Of a DNA stretch of 33,266 nucleotides, positions 18,201 through 24,304 are shown piece after piece (position 1 is the stretch's first letter; the number at the start of each line of letters is the position of its first letter). The position numbers and the translations under genes are program-made. Source of the DNA: Nitrospirales bacterium (GTDB lineage: Bacteria > Nitrospirota > Nitrospiria > Nitrospirales > UBA8639); assembly GCA_021604105.1 (NCBI GenBank), contig BQIW01000050.1:1-33266 (forward strand), written 5' to 3'. The notes beneath the pieces are model-generated. The model ran no database searches. It was given only the letters and a program-made list of their open reading frames with translations, and was not told where the DNA came from.

Positions 18201-18632
18201 AGATTCACCGGTGATTCCATCATGGTCTTTTTTAATGATCCCCTTCCTTCACCCAATCACACCGATCTGGCCTTAAACCTAGCACTTGCAATGCGGGAAC
18301 GAATGAAGCAATTGTGCAGAGATTGGGAAAATCGAGAAATTCCGCTTGGGGCCGGGATAGGAATTGCCACTGGCTTGGCCACCATGGGTCTCATGGGCTT
18401 AGAGGAACGTGTGGACTATGCTGCCATTGGTCCCGTAGTTAATTTGGCCGCACGCTTGTGTGATATAGCTAAAAATAGCCAAATTCTCATTACCCAATGC
18501 ATCTTTCACAAAATGGAGAAACGCATTATTGCCGAACCACTGGGAAACTTTCCCCTAAAGGGAATTCACCCCGCTGTTCCTGTTTATAACTTAATTGGAC
18601 TACGACCTAACTGGGAGAATCTGTCCCACTGA
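15297..18632 (+). CDS. Hybrid sensor kinase-receiver-adenylyl cyclase (1111 aa)
   Basis: Domains in order: residues 1-235, a V4R-like ligand-sensing region ending in the typical HGCIAKGQDFCEWRF with C220 and C228 (also C188, C193); a coiled coil about 258-298; GAF about 300-462; a second coiled coil 465-500; HisKA with phospho-acceptor H508 in NHELRTP; HATPase with the N box NLFSNGLKFS (618-627), DNGIGIP (651-657) and GTGIGLALVK (681-690); a receiver with D811 and K863; and a class III cyclase (920-1065) with metal-binding D929 and D973, D1040 for adenine choice, and N1049/R1053. No membrane segment is seen, so it senses a cytoplasmic ligand. It probably links that ligand to phosphorelay and cAMP. 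Position K969 of typical cyclases is arginine here, which leaves activity slightly uncertain. No clear ribosome binding site precedes the ATG at 15297. It is the last island gene and may regulate the others. Confidence 0.88.
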   Translation: MTDFLPIEHTILERPFMLFRPFGKEASGEPINDMTGVSIRENVKYLEEFVSRERGAEAGTIVAKELVRRLNERIPEPAYHVTTEFLARGSTGYSNEFVAYLVELCIDLSKDPDFQKHVGERLVPDWLIRVMRFFSIKQIYNSADKWVGFYNKSSYLLEKMQISTHSVTIRLRLTPRTEEQFGEYRKSCGRIWCNAIKYGIASVPRRVHDLPPARIDDHGCIAKGQDFCEWRFTWNEPRRTWNPAKPLARWILNKEIEGQKQSFQQQYDELNTANVELQDSSAKLGESAAALAHRVEQLTALHEAGIAFTSARDYKTWVQRALQAIIAILHYDRAIISRYDRIRQVTYDAQLINVSEEIATFANSLEVPVTDPQSIEGQVLLQQMPLLLDDIHHEWHRLHPLNQQLVNLTNAKSFISVPLVGKEGVLGSLTVDRKEDNSLKQDDLNLMITLANQLALALENVDAYGEIEALNVGLEAKVQTRTAELEAANDRLKELDRLKTEFFNNLNHELRTPLTLSMGAFKSLFKDVSISTEARQWILTGYENSKLLLDLINDLLKLAKLDSGHFKLQKRCFDLNAFIQGIASNFKASAKKRLHLREMTGVIPIEADPRQLKAVFYNLFSNGLKFSDHQEGQVWAALTVKNRHVLVAVQDNGIGIPDDQLERIFERFTQVEGSPNRRFEGTGIGLALVKEIVTLHGGQITVQSKPNQGSTFTIMLPCGSAREDNLVNIEDNEGLAFLDPSGFKKPEVRLEVPLSETVEGKPLVLVAEDNADMRNYLVRILSCQYLVEPAENGLQAFEKAKMVKPELILTDVMMPKMSGYDLLQSIRSEKTLCNIPVIFLTARADEEERLKGLEKGADDYVIKPFNENEVLARVHNLIRSRRQEREIRELREQKLTRFLPRHLAELVLEGNADQFLKGHRREITVMFIDLRGFTAYAEIADPEDLQNELRKYQFEMGRLIIEFHGTLERFTGDSIMVFFNDPLPSPNHTDLALNLALAMRERMKQLCRDWENREIPLGAGIGIATGLATMGLMGLEERVDYAAIGPVVNLAARLCDIAKNSQILITQCIFHKMEKRIIAEPLGNFPLKGIHPAVPVYNLIGLRPNWENLSH

Positions 18633-18891
18633 TTTCTGGTAGATCAATTTCCACTCAAAATTAACTAGAAATGAAATTTCTCGACAAAACAAAGCTTACC
18701 ATTGTTCTATTTCATATCTCCGGAACCGTAATATGTAAGTTCCCCTATAGCCGAGACAGGCCCATGGAGCGAGTATCATGTTGTGATTACGAACTATCAG
18801 GGAATCACTGTAGGGCTTTAAGCTATTGATTTTATGAATGGATGGGAAACCAGAAATAAAATCAAGCACTTGGGAAATTGTTCATTCCTTT
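18633..18891. other. Gene-free right end of island
   Basis: The 259 bases between the sensor gene and the partial tRNA copy hold no coding sequence, terminator or integrase fragment that I can recognise. The stretch is A+T rich. Short ORFs near its right end overlap the tRNA fragment and are not credible. Confidence 0.5.
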
Positions 18892-18938
18892 TTGCCAAGA
18901 CGAGGGTCGGGGGTTCAAATCCCCTTTCCCGCTCCAAT
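18892..18938 (+). repeat. Partial tRNA-Gly copy, putative second attachment site
   Basis: This copy matches 46 of 47 bases of 6567-6613 and begins at the anticodon loop. No 5' half of a tRNA precedes it, so it cannot make a functional tRNA. It would be the original 3' end displaced when the island inserted. The bases on either side are unrelated to those flanking the first copy, apart from a short CTC. Confidence 0.85.
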
Positions 18939-18986
18939 CTCAAGCGGGTAGTTTCAACTTTATTGCGACTCCTGCTTTCTCACCCT

Positions 18987-19139
18987 TCATTTGCCGGGGG
19001 GCTGAGGTTCAACTTTCAAATTCATGCCGTCTAGTGGCTCCCAAAGACTTTCCTCCTTGGTTGGCCCGGGAATTTTTACCAGTATTTCCAAATCCTCATT
19101 CAAATCTTTGAGAAAATCTTTCATTTGTCCAACTGTCAT
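18987..19139 (-). CDS. Small hypothetical protein (50 aa)
   Basis: The minus strand reads MTVGQMKDFLKDLNEDLEIL and continues to a stop at 18987. GGGAAGGGA lies about six bases upstream of the ATG, a reasonable ribosome binding site. The pattern of a short N-terminal helix with DLEILVKIPGP and then a WEPLDG turn resembles small proteins of the MTVGEL-type family found in phages and bacteria, but I cannot assign a function. It lies just outside the island's right repeat, on the same strand as the methyltransferase-like gene and downstream of it by 157 bp. It is too short to be certain. Confidence 0.5.
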   Translation of the reverse strand: MTVGQMKDFLKDLNEDLEILVKIPGPTKEESLWEPLDGMNLKVEPQPPGK

Positions 19140-19296
19140 GGTTTGTCCCTTCCCATAAAAAATGTTATTTCCTTCTGCGCTGCTAGCACTTCAATTCTTT
19201 CCTTTTCTACATGAAAGAATAAAAAGACTCTGACAGGTCAGATAGATGAACTTTTTCACTATTTCCCACGCATTGGGAGGAAATTATTCCTTCCAT

Positions 19297-20604
19297 TCAG
19301 TCGGTCACCAAAATCACCCACCAAGGGGTGGATTCTTCATGCATCCGGGAAAACTGCCTGGCAGTAAAACTGCTAGGAACGCCCTCCAGGACTGCCCCCC
19401 GGCGAATTTCCACATACCGGAACCGGCAAGGAATCTGCAGATCGTCCTTTGTCCCAATTTTAAAAGGCATAGGATCTCGCAGATTGGCCAAACGGGATAG
19501 GTCTTTTCTCTCTCCGACGGCCATGGTGAACAACTCCTTATACACTTCCCCAAAAATTCCCGGAAGAAGAGCTTTAGTAAAAATCGTATTGATTGGACGG
19601 AATCGATTATCCGCCAACAACTGGCTGAGCACCTCCCAAAACACCTCATCATCGATTGCCGAAAGAATACTTACCCTACTTCGTTCCGCCATGAATCGTA
19701 TCAGGGCCAAGGGACCCAGTATGTCAAATTTCCAATGGGGAAAGGTTAAGGTGCGTCCCTGGTGAGAGACCTCCAAAACGTGTTCCCCTTCATAGCGGCT
19801 CTTGTGATAATCCCCCCGACTGGATTGAAGATATGTTTGGATAATTTCAGGAGCCACGCGACTGGGTTCGTAGGCAAAGGTGGGATTAGCCGGAGCATGG
19901 CACGTACTGAGGGTGTAACGAGGCAACCGCCCTTTGCCCTTTGAAAATGTATCCAGGCTCATGCCCCCCCAGAATTTAAATTGTAATTCTTCAGGCGAGA
20001 AGCTCTGCAAATATCGCTCACGATCCTGATTTTTGTGATAAACGCCGCCTACCCGAGATCCCGGCATCAACCGATCAAACGCATGCAAGGTTAGCGAAGC
20101 ACGTTGCGTCCGTAGATAGGGGATATAGTGGTCCACCAATTCCTGCTCAAAGGACAAATCTCCAGCCCCCACATCTAACAGGGAGGGTGTGGCCGTATGC
20201 CGTAACGCGTCATAGGGATTTGAGGCATTTCGAATAATTTCCTCCCATCGGGCTCCGGACAGTTCTTCCGGATTTCCTTGACTTCTGCCATTGGCCAAGA
20301 GGCCCCATACCATGAGCGCACGCACGGCTTTGGAGGGAGGAAAGCCGGTCAATTCTTTGAGAACTCTGTTCCCCTCTTTGCTTCCGGAGGGTTTGGAGAA
20401 TTGTTGCAGGGCATCGAGTAATCGATCACGAAGGGAAGAATCAAGCGAAGCCTCTTGTATACGATGAATAAGGGCAGGCAGCATGGATTGAAAGGTTTCA
20501 GAAACCATGTATCTCCTACTTGCCTCCCAGTGGTGCGGAAAGGATTCCCGACAGACCTTGATTGTCTCCCGAAATGCTGCCAACCCGAGTTCCCGTTCAT
20601 TCAT
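19297..20604 (-). CDS. Methyltransferase-like protein of unknown function (435 aa)
   Basis: I do not recognise the exact family. The motif SLLDVGAGDLSFEQ around residue 145 resembles motif I of class I SAM-dependent methyltransferases, and LTLHAFDRLMPGSR follows where motif II is expected. The N-terminal 100 residues are helical. Residues 210-435 carry no motif I can place; HAPANPTFAYEPSR is a conspicuous conserved-looking loop. There is no signal peptide or membrane helix. The start has no strong ribosome binding site. It is divergent from the ChaN-like lipoprotein gene. A methyltransferase function is plausible but unproven; it could be a catalytically altered relative. Confidence 0.6.
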   Translation of the reverse strand: MNERELGLAAFRETIKVCRESFPHHWEASRRYMVSETFQSMLPALIHRIQEASLDSSLRDRLLDALQQFSKPSGSKEGNRVLKELTGFPPSKAVRALMVWGLLANGRSQGNPEELSGARWEEIIRNASNPYDALRHTATPSLLDVGAGDLSFEQELVDHYIPYLRTQRASLTLHAFDRLMPGSRVGGVYHKNQDRERYLQSFSPEELQFKFWGGMSLDTFSKGKGRLPRYTLSTCHAPANPTFAYEPSRVAPEIIQTYLQSSRGDYHKSRYEGEHVLEVSHQGRTLTFPHWKFDILGPLALIRFMAERSRVSILSAIDDEVFWEVLSQLLADNRFRPINTIFTKALLPGIFGEVYKELFTMAVGERKDLSRLANLRDPMPFKIGTKDDLQIPCRFRYVEIRRGAVLEGVPSSFTARQFSRMHEESTPWWVILVTD

Positions 20605-20635
20605 AACATGTCAACTTTAAATTGGAATGTTGACA

Positions 20636-20658
20636 AAGGCCGCCAGCGGCCTTCTTTT
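20636..20658 (+). terminator. Terminator-like hairpin between divergent genes
   Basis: AAGGCCG (20636-20642) pairs with CGGCCTT (20647-20653) around the tetraloop CCAG and is followed by CTTTT. It has the shape of a short intrinsic terminator on the plus strand and, with the A-run on its left, partly on the minus strand. It lies just upstream of a minus-strand start and no plus-strand gene ends nearby, so it may instead be an attenuator or a dispersed palindrome. Confidence 0.35.
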
Positions 20659-20877
20659 CCAGAGGCCTCAGGACAGGACCAGACGAGCCTTTTCGAACAC
20701 TCCATGATTTTTCCAGTGGGTCTCAGTCCTCACATGTTAATGAAAAGCCCAAATATTTGAATAATCCAATTGCCCACTTCCGACAGACCCTCGATCCGAT
20801 TCTTCCCGCACCTTAGCCGTTCAGAATATTCTGAAACAACCGAATGGCTCCCGAAATATTGCCCACAGGAGAGAACT

Positions 20878-20964
20878 ATGCTACACCTTGCCTCGTTATG
20901 GTCACCCAATATTTTTCACGGGCGAAACCACACTTCCTCACCCTACTCCTGGGTATTATGGTGA
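20878..20964 (+). other. Short upstream ORF with strong ribosome binding site
   Basis: AGGAG (20867-20871) lies six bases before the ATG at 20878, the best initiation signal in this region. That frame encodes only 28 residues, starting MLHLASLW and ending at a TGA inside the signal-peptide coding part of the ChaN-like gene, in another frame. It could be a leader peptide controlling the lipoprotein gene by translational coupling, or the sign of an indel in the sequence. Confidence 0.3.
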
Positions 20965-21863
20965 TGAGCGCCAGCTCCGGATGTGCGACGTCACAAGCCA
21001 ACCCGACATTTGAAGTCAACCACATCTACGATGTTTCCCGGCAGCAAGTCACCACATTCAACGATCTGCTCCCACACCTCTTAGCCGCCGATGTGATCTA
21101 TATCGGCGAGGAACATTATACCCCCTCACACCTTGAGGCAGCCCAGAAAATCCTGAATGCTCTCCTTGCCCATAACCAACACCCAGCGTTGGCCATGGAA
21201 ATGTTTAGTTGGGATGGACAATCCGGGCTAGACCGGTACATCCAGGAATCCGACTTTACGACCGAACAAATGATAAAGGACTCACAATGGAACACCAATT
21301 GGGGTGGAGAGTTTGCCGATTATCAACCATTGGTGACCTTTGCCAAATCCCATCAACTCAAAATCTTTGGCCTTAACCCGCCACGCCCCCTTGTTCGCTT
21401 GGTCGCCAAAAAGGGATTAGCCGAAGCCTTGCAAGACCCGGAAATGGGAAAATGGCCCATTCAAGAAATCGTGACCGATAATCCCGCATATGAGCAATTA
21501 ATCTTTGAACAAATTGAAGCGTGCCATCCCGGCTTGCCAAAGGACGTGTATCGCCGAATCTTCGAAGCATCCATCTTCAGGGATGAGGGCATGGCTCAGA
21601 TTATCGCCAATTACCTCAACACGCGATCCCGGACCGACGGACCTCTGGTGAGCTACACGGGCGGCGGTCATATTCAGTATAAAATCCCTGTCCCTAAGCG
21701 GGTTGAACGAAAGCACCCCGGCGTCAAATCCGTTACCATATATCTCGAAGCATGGGATCCCTCCAAAAAGGAGGAGGTTCGTTCGGAGATGAAGGCCGGT
21801 ATTGCCGATTTTCTCTGGCTTACCCCTTTGGGCCCCCAGGGTCTTCAGCCCCGTTGCGGCTAA
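20898..21863 (+). CDS. ChaN-like heme-binding lipoprotein (321 aa)
   Basis: The protein belongs to the ChaN family (Pfam Cofac_haem_bdg type), surface lipoproteins that bind heme as a dimer and are linked to iron uptake. Residues 1-29 form a lipoprotein signal: basic start, hydrophobic LTLLLGIMVM, lipobox SSGC with C29. Family features follow: DVIYIGEEHYTPSHLEAAQ, then ALAMEMFSWDGQSGLDRYI. The C-terminal SYTGGGHIQYKIPVPKRV is also typical. The start is unsettled. The frame is open from an ATG at 20844, which would put 18 residues before the signal, and neither ATG has a good ribosome binding site; 20898 gives the better signal peptide. A double-CDGSH gene follows after 46 bp, probably in the same operon, which fits a role in iron or heme handling. 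Confidence 0.82.
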   Translation: MVTQYFSRAKPHFLTLLLGIMVMSASSGCATSQANPTFEVNHIYDVSRQQVTTFNDLLPHLLAADVIYIGEEHYTPSHLEAAQKILNALLAHNQHPALAMEMFSWDGQSGLDRYIQESDFTTEQMIKDSQWNTNWGGEFADYQPLVTFAKSHQLKIFGLNPPRPLVRLVAKKGLAEALQDPEMGKWPIQEIVTDNPAYEQLIFEQIEACHPGLPKDVYRRIFEASIFRDEGMAQIIANYLNTRSRTDGPLVSYTGGGHIQYKIPVPKRVERKHPGVKSVTIYLEAWDPSKKEEVRSEMKAGIADFLWLTPLGPQGLQPRCG

Positions 21864-21909
21864 TTGGATTTTTTACCAAATTCTTGAAAAACGAAGGAGA
21901 ACCAAACAC

Positions 21910-22155
21910 ATGGGCGACCCGATTATCATTCCACAACGAACCCCGTACGTCATGGACATGGAACCAGGAACTTATTATTGGTGCCGATGTGGGCGATCAA
22001 AAACCCAGCCATTTTGTGATGGGTCTCACACTGGAACGGACATTTCCCCTATCGAGGTGGAACTCAAAGAAAAACAAAAGGTGGCGTGGTGTGGGTGCAA
22101 ACACAGCAAAAAATCTCCCTTCTGCGACGGCACACATTCCAGACTGGAATCGTAA
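21910..22155 (+). CDS. Double CDGSH-type iron-sulfur protein (82 aa)
   Basis: Two complete CDGSH motifs are visible. The first is CRCGRSKTQPFCDGSH (residues 25-40) and the second CGCKHSKKSPFCDGTH (63-78). Each supplies three cysteines and one histidine to a [2Fe-2S] cluster, so the protein should hold two clusters in one chain, as bacterial relatives of mitoNEET-type proteins do. It has no signal peptide or membrane anchor and is therefore cytosolic. AAGGAG is placed well before the ATG at 21910. It follows the ChaN-like gene closely on the same strand. Likely roles are electron or cluster transfer in iron homeostasis or redox response; the partner is not visible. Confidence 0.9.
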   Translation: MGDPIIIPQRTPYVMDMEPGTYYWCRCGRSKTQPFCDGSHTGTDISPIEVELKEKQKVAWCGCKHSKKSPFCDGTHSRLES

Positions 22156-22467
22156 ATTACAGCTCTCGACTCATTGAATTACGCCGGATATTTTACACAA
22201 CCGGGTTGGCCATCTTTCTCTCCTGGATGTAGCCCATAAAACCGTAGCCTTCGCAGCTACCCACACTCAAAACTTCATATTTGATTTAAGTGTTATAAAC
22301 TAGCATAAAAAATCTAATTACAAATTACTAGCCAATAGCTTGCATCGCGGAAATAAAATTTACTACAATCCTCAACGATCATGGGTAGCTGATCTAGCAG
22401 TTGGAATGCTATCCCAAAAATTAGGTTATGTAAGATCTTTTCAATGTCCGAAAGTGAGGATTTTCGT
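22156..22467. other. Intergenic region with small hairpin
   Basis: There is no credible gene in these 312 bases. GTAGC/GCTAC forms a short hairpin near 22244-22260, preceded by another GTAGC, so two alternative pairings are possible. I compared it with common riboswitch cores and found no match. From about 22270 the sequence is strongly A+T rich and probably contains the promoter of the small membrane protein gene. Confidence 0.4.
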
Positions 22468-22635
22468 ATGAGGCGGATTACCAGCTTTCTGAGTGCTCTT
22501 CTTGTATTGGCCGCAAACCCAGCCTTTGCCAATGAACCAGGCGGAGGATATGAGGGGATTACGGCCATGTACTATGGAATGATCGGAGTCATCCTGGCTT
22601 ATGGGGTCTATGACATTTTCTTCAAGAAGTCATAA
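22468..22635 (+). CDS. Small exported membrane protein (55 aa)
   Basis: The product begins MRRITSFLSALLVLAANPAF, a signal peptide or first membrane helix, with likely cleavage at AFA before NEPGGGYEG. A second hydrophobic stretch (MYYGMIGVILAYGVYDIFF) then ends in KKS. GAGG lies about eight bases before the ATG at 22468; an ATG at 22444 would add eight residues but fits the signal peptide less well. The mature protein would be a single short helix with a lysine anchor in the cytoplasm. I do not know the family. It converges on the arylesterase gene with a stem-loop between. Confidence 0.7.
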   Translation: MRRITSFLSALLVLAANPAFANEPGGGYEGITAMYYGMIGVILAYGVYDIFFKKS

Positions 22636-22680
22636 CACCTCCTGCATTCCATAACACGCCAATTAGAGAATAACCTTTTT

Positions 22681-22706
22681 ACCCCTTCCCAAACATGGGA
22701 AGGGGT
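22681..22706. terminator. Perfect stem-loop between convergent genes
   Basis: ACCCCTTCCC (22681-22690) pairs perfectly with GGGAAGGGGT (22697-22706) around a six-base loop. The position, between two convergent genes, suggests a bidirectional terminator. A T-run precedes the stem on the plus strand instead of following it, so it lacks the usual U-tract in either direction and may work mainly as an RNA end-stabilising structure. Confidence 0.6.
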
Positions 22707-22718
22707 AGTATCTATATC

Positions 22719-23513
22719 TCAGTTGGCCGGATGCCCCGATCCATTTTGGAGGAAAGGCTCCAAGGATTGAAACACATTCCGAGCCACGATGGTGTAGCCT
22801 TCTGCTGTGGGATGAATTCCATCCGCCTGATTTAAGTCCGGGTGAGCGGCCACTCCTTCCAATAAAAATGGTATCAGTGGAAGAGTCAATTCCTGGGCGA
22901 GTTGTTCATACATTTTAAAAAACTTCCCGGTGTAAGCTTCGCCATAATTTGGCGGAAGGCGCATGCCTGCTAAAATGACCATCACTCCTTCGTCCCGCAA
23001 CCGGTCAATGATGCTGCGGAGATTGGCATAGGTTTGTTCCAGAGGTAATCCCCGGAGTCCATCATTGACTCCCAATTCTAATATAACAACCGTCGGTCGA
23101 CTTTTTAAAATCCACTCTACCCGTCGTATTCCCCCCGCTGAGGTGTCTCCGCTCACTCCGGCATTAACCACCTCATAGTGAAATCCACGTTCCCGTAAAA
23201 GTTTTTCCAATTGAGCCGGATAGGATTCCTCCGTTGACACGCCTAATCCAGCCGTTAAGCTATCACCAAATGCCACGATTTTAGGAAAGGATTTGTTCTT
23301 TCGCACCAAAAGCCCGGATGAAGATTGTTCTTCGGCTGGGTACTGGGCCCGAGAGTCTAACAAGTCGGAACTGCGATTCATGGATTCCGATACTGAAGAG
23401 GGGCTTTCCTCAGGACCACACCCCCAGATTCCCAGACAGAAGAGCACCAGGACTGATAGGATACATATATGCATAATAGCTGGATAAGGTCTCTCAACTC
23501 TATTATTCATCAT
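22719..23513 (-). CDS. TesA-like arylesterase/lysophospholipase lipoprotein (264 aa)
   Basis: This is a compact SGNH esterase of the TesA type, which cleaves aryl and acyl esters, thioesters or lysophospholipids in the periplasm. The lipobox LGIWGC (C32) ends a lipoprotein signal, followed by a serine-rich spacer to residue 75. Block I is FGDSLTAGLG with S85, block II NAGVSGDTSAGG, block III LGVND (N150), and block V DGIHPTAEGY with D231 and H234, so all four family residues are present. Two ATGs start the frame (23513, 23510) without a strong ribosome binding site; starting at residue 14 would also leave a signal. It is divergent from the ABC transporter genes with only 23 bp between, the same arrangement as tesA with ybbA-ybbP in E. 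coli. Confidence 0.88.
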   Translation of the reverse strand: MMNNRVERPYPAIMHICILSVLVLFCLGIWGCGPEESPSSVSESMNRSSDLLDSRAQYPAEEQSSSGLLVRKNKSFPKIVAFGDSLTAGLGVSTEESYPAQLEKLLRERGFHYEVVNAGVSGDTSAGGIRRVEWILKSRPTVVILELGVNDGLRGLPLEQTYANLRSIIDRLRDEGVMVILAGMRLPPNYGEAYTGKFFKMYEQLAQELTLPLIPFLLEGVAAHPDLNQADGIHPTAEGYTIVARNVFQSLEPFLQNGSGHPAN

Positions 23514-23536
23514 TTGAACCCGTTTGTGTAATCAAC

Positions 23537-24304
23537 GTGAATGTTCCTTCATCGTCTACGTCGCCTTCACCCTCTTTGACGTCCCAAACTCCAGCATCCC
23601 AGCTTCTCATTTCTGTCAATCATCTTGGAATGCAGCTTCGGGCGGGTAGTCAATCTGTCAAGATTTTACAGGACATTTCCTTCGAGGTCTTTACCAATCA
23701 GACAGTTGCTATTGTCGGACCCTCTGGAAGCGGTAAATCCACTCTTCTGGGATTACTTGCAGGCCTCGATCGACCAACACAGGGATCTATCCACATCCAC
23801 CAGACTGACATCACGACCTTAAGCGAGACCGAAATGGCGCACTTTCGACGTAAGCACATTGGTTATGTATTTCAGGCCTTTCATCTCATTCCCACTTTGA
23901 CTGCCCTGGAAAATGTGGCACTGCCTTTAGAATTGCAAGGAGTAACCACAGGTACATTACGAGCCCAAACACTTTTACAGTCCGTCGGACTGGAACATCG
24001 TCTCCACCATTATCCCGTTCAACTCTCCGGTGGCGAACAACAACGAGTAGCCTTGGCCCGAGCCTTTATTGTCCGCCCTCCGCTCCTGCTTGCCGACGAA
24101 CCCACCGGCAATCTGGATAGCTCGACCGGTGCAATGGTGATTGATCTGTTGTGGGAACTTCATCAGCAACACGGCAGCACTCTCGTTTTTGTCACTCACG
24201 ACATGTCATTGGCCGCTCGCGCACAACGTATCTTAACCTTGCGGGATGGAGCAATGGTCAACGAGCTCCCCCCCCAATTATTATCCTCTGGCTCAGAGGC
24301 ATGA
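23537..24304 (+). CDS. ABC transporter ATP-binding protein, YbbA/LolD type (255 aa)
   Basis: This is the ATPase subunit of a MacB/LolD-class ABC system that drives its permease partner by ATP hydrolysis at the inner membrane. Walker A is GPSGSGKST (61-69), the Q-loop VFQAFH (Q113), the signature LSGGEQQR (163-170), Walker B LLLADEP (183-189), and the switch histidine H221 in VTHD. About 22 serine- and proline-rich residues precede the domain. The frame starts with GTG and has no good ribosome binding site, so the exact N terminus is uncertain. Its last bases overlap the permease start (ATGA). By its location beside the TesA-like gene it is the counterpart of E. coli YbbA. Confidence 0.92.
   Translation: MNVPSSSTSPSPSLTSQTPASQLLISVNHLGMQLRAGSQSVKILQDISFEVFTNQTVAIVGPSGSGKSTLLGLLAGLDRPTQGSIHIHQTDITTLSETEMAHFRRKHIGYVFQAFHLIPTLTALENVALPLELQGVTTGTLRAQTLLQSVGLEHRLHHYPVQLSGGEQQRVALARAFIVRPPLLLADEPTGNLDSSTGAMVIDLLWELHQQHGSTLVFVTHDMSLAARAQRILTLRDGAMVNELPPQLLSSGSEA

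Larger units (their letters stand above)
6614..18938. mobile_element. Putative genomic island integrated at tRNA-Gly
   Basis: The 12,325-bp interval is bounded by a 47-bp direct repeat of the tRNA-Gly 3' end. It holds an IS6-family transposase relic beside the tRNA and five intact plus-strand genes: SGNH hydrolase, DyP-companion protein, DyP-P450 fusion, FadL-type channel and a multidomain sensor cyclase. By eye the island is richer in A+T than the ugd or polA regions. No integrase, excisionase or transfer gene is seen, so it is probably an immobile remnant that lost its recombinase, perhaps near 6614-7890. The boundaries rest on the repeat; the element type is inference. Confidence 0.72.

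Noticed and set aside
18834-19111. Plus-strand ORFs across the partial tRNA copy
   Set aside because: They read through tRNA-derived sequence and have no ribosome binding site; the minus-strand 50-residue ORF is the better call.
22200-22285. Possible riboswitch (hairpin after an AAAACC sequence)
   Set aside because: I compared it with c-di-GMP and other common cores; key conserved bases are absent and the downstream gene is a small membrane protein with no obvious link.
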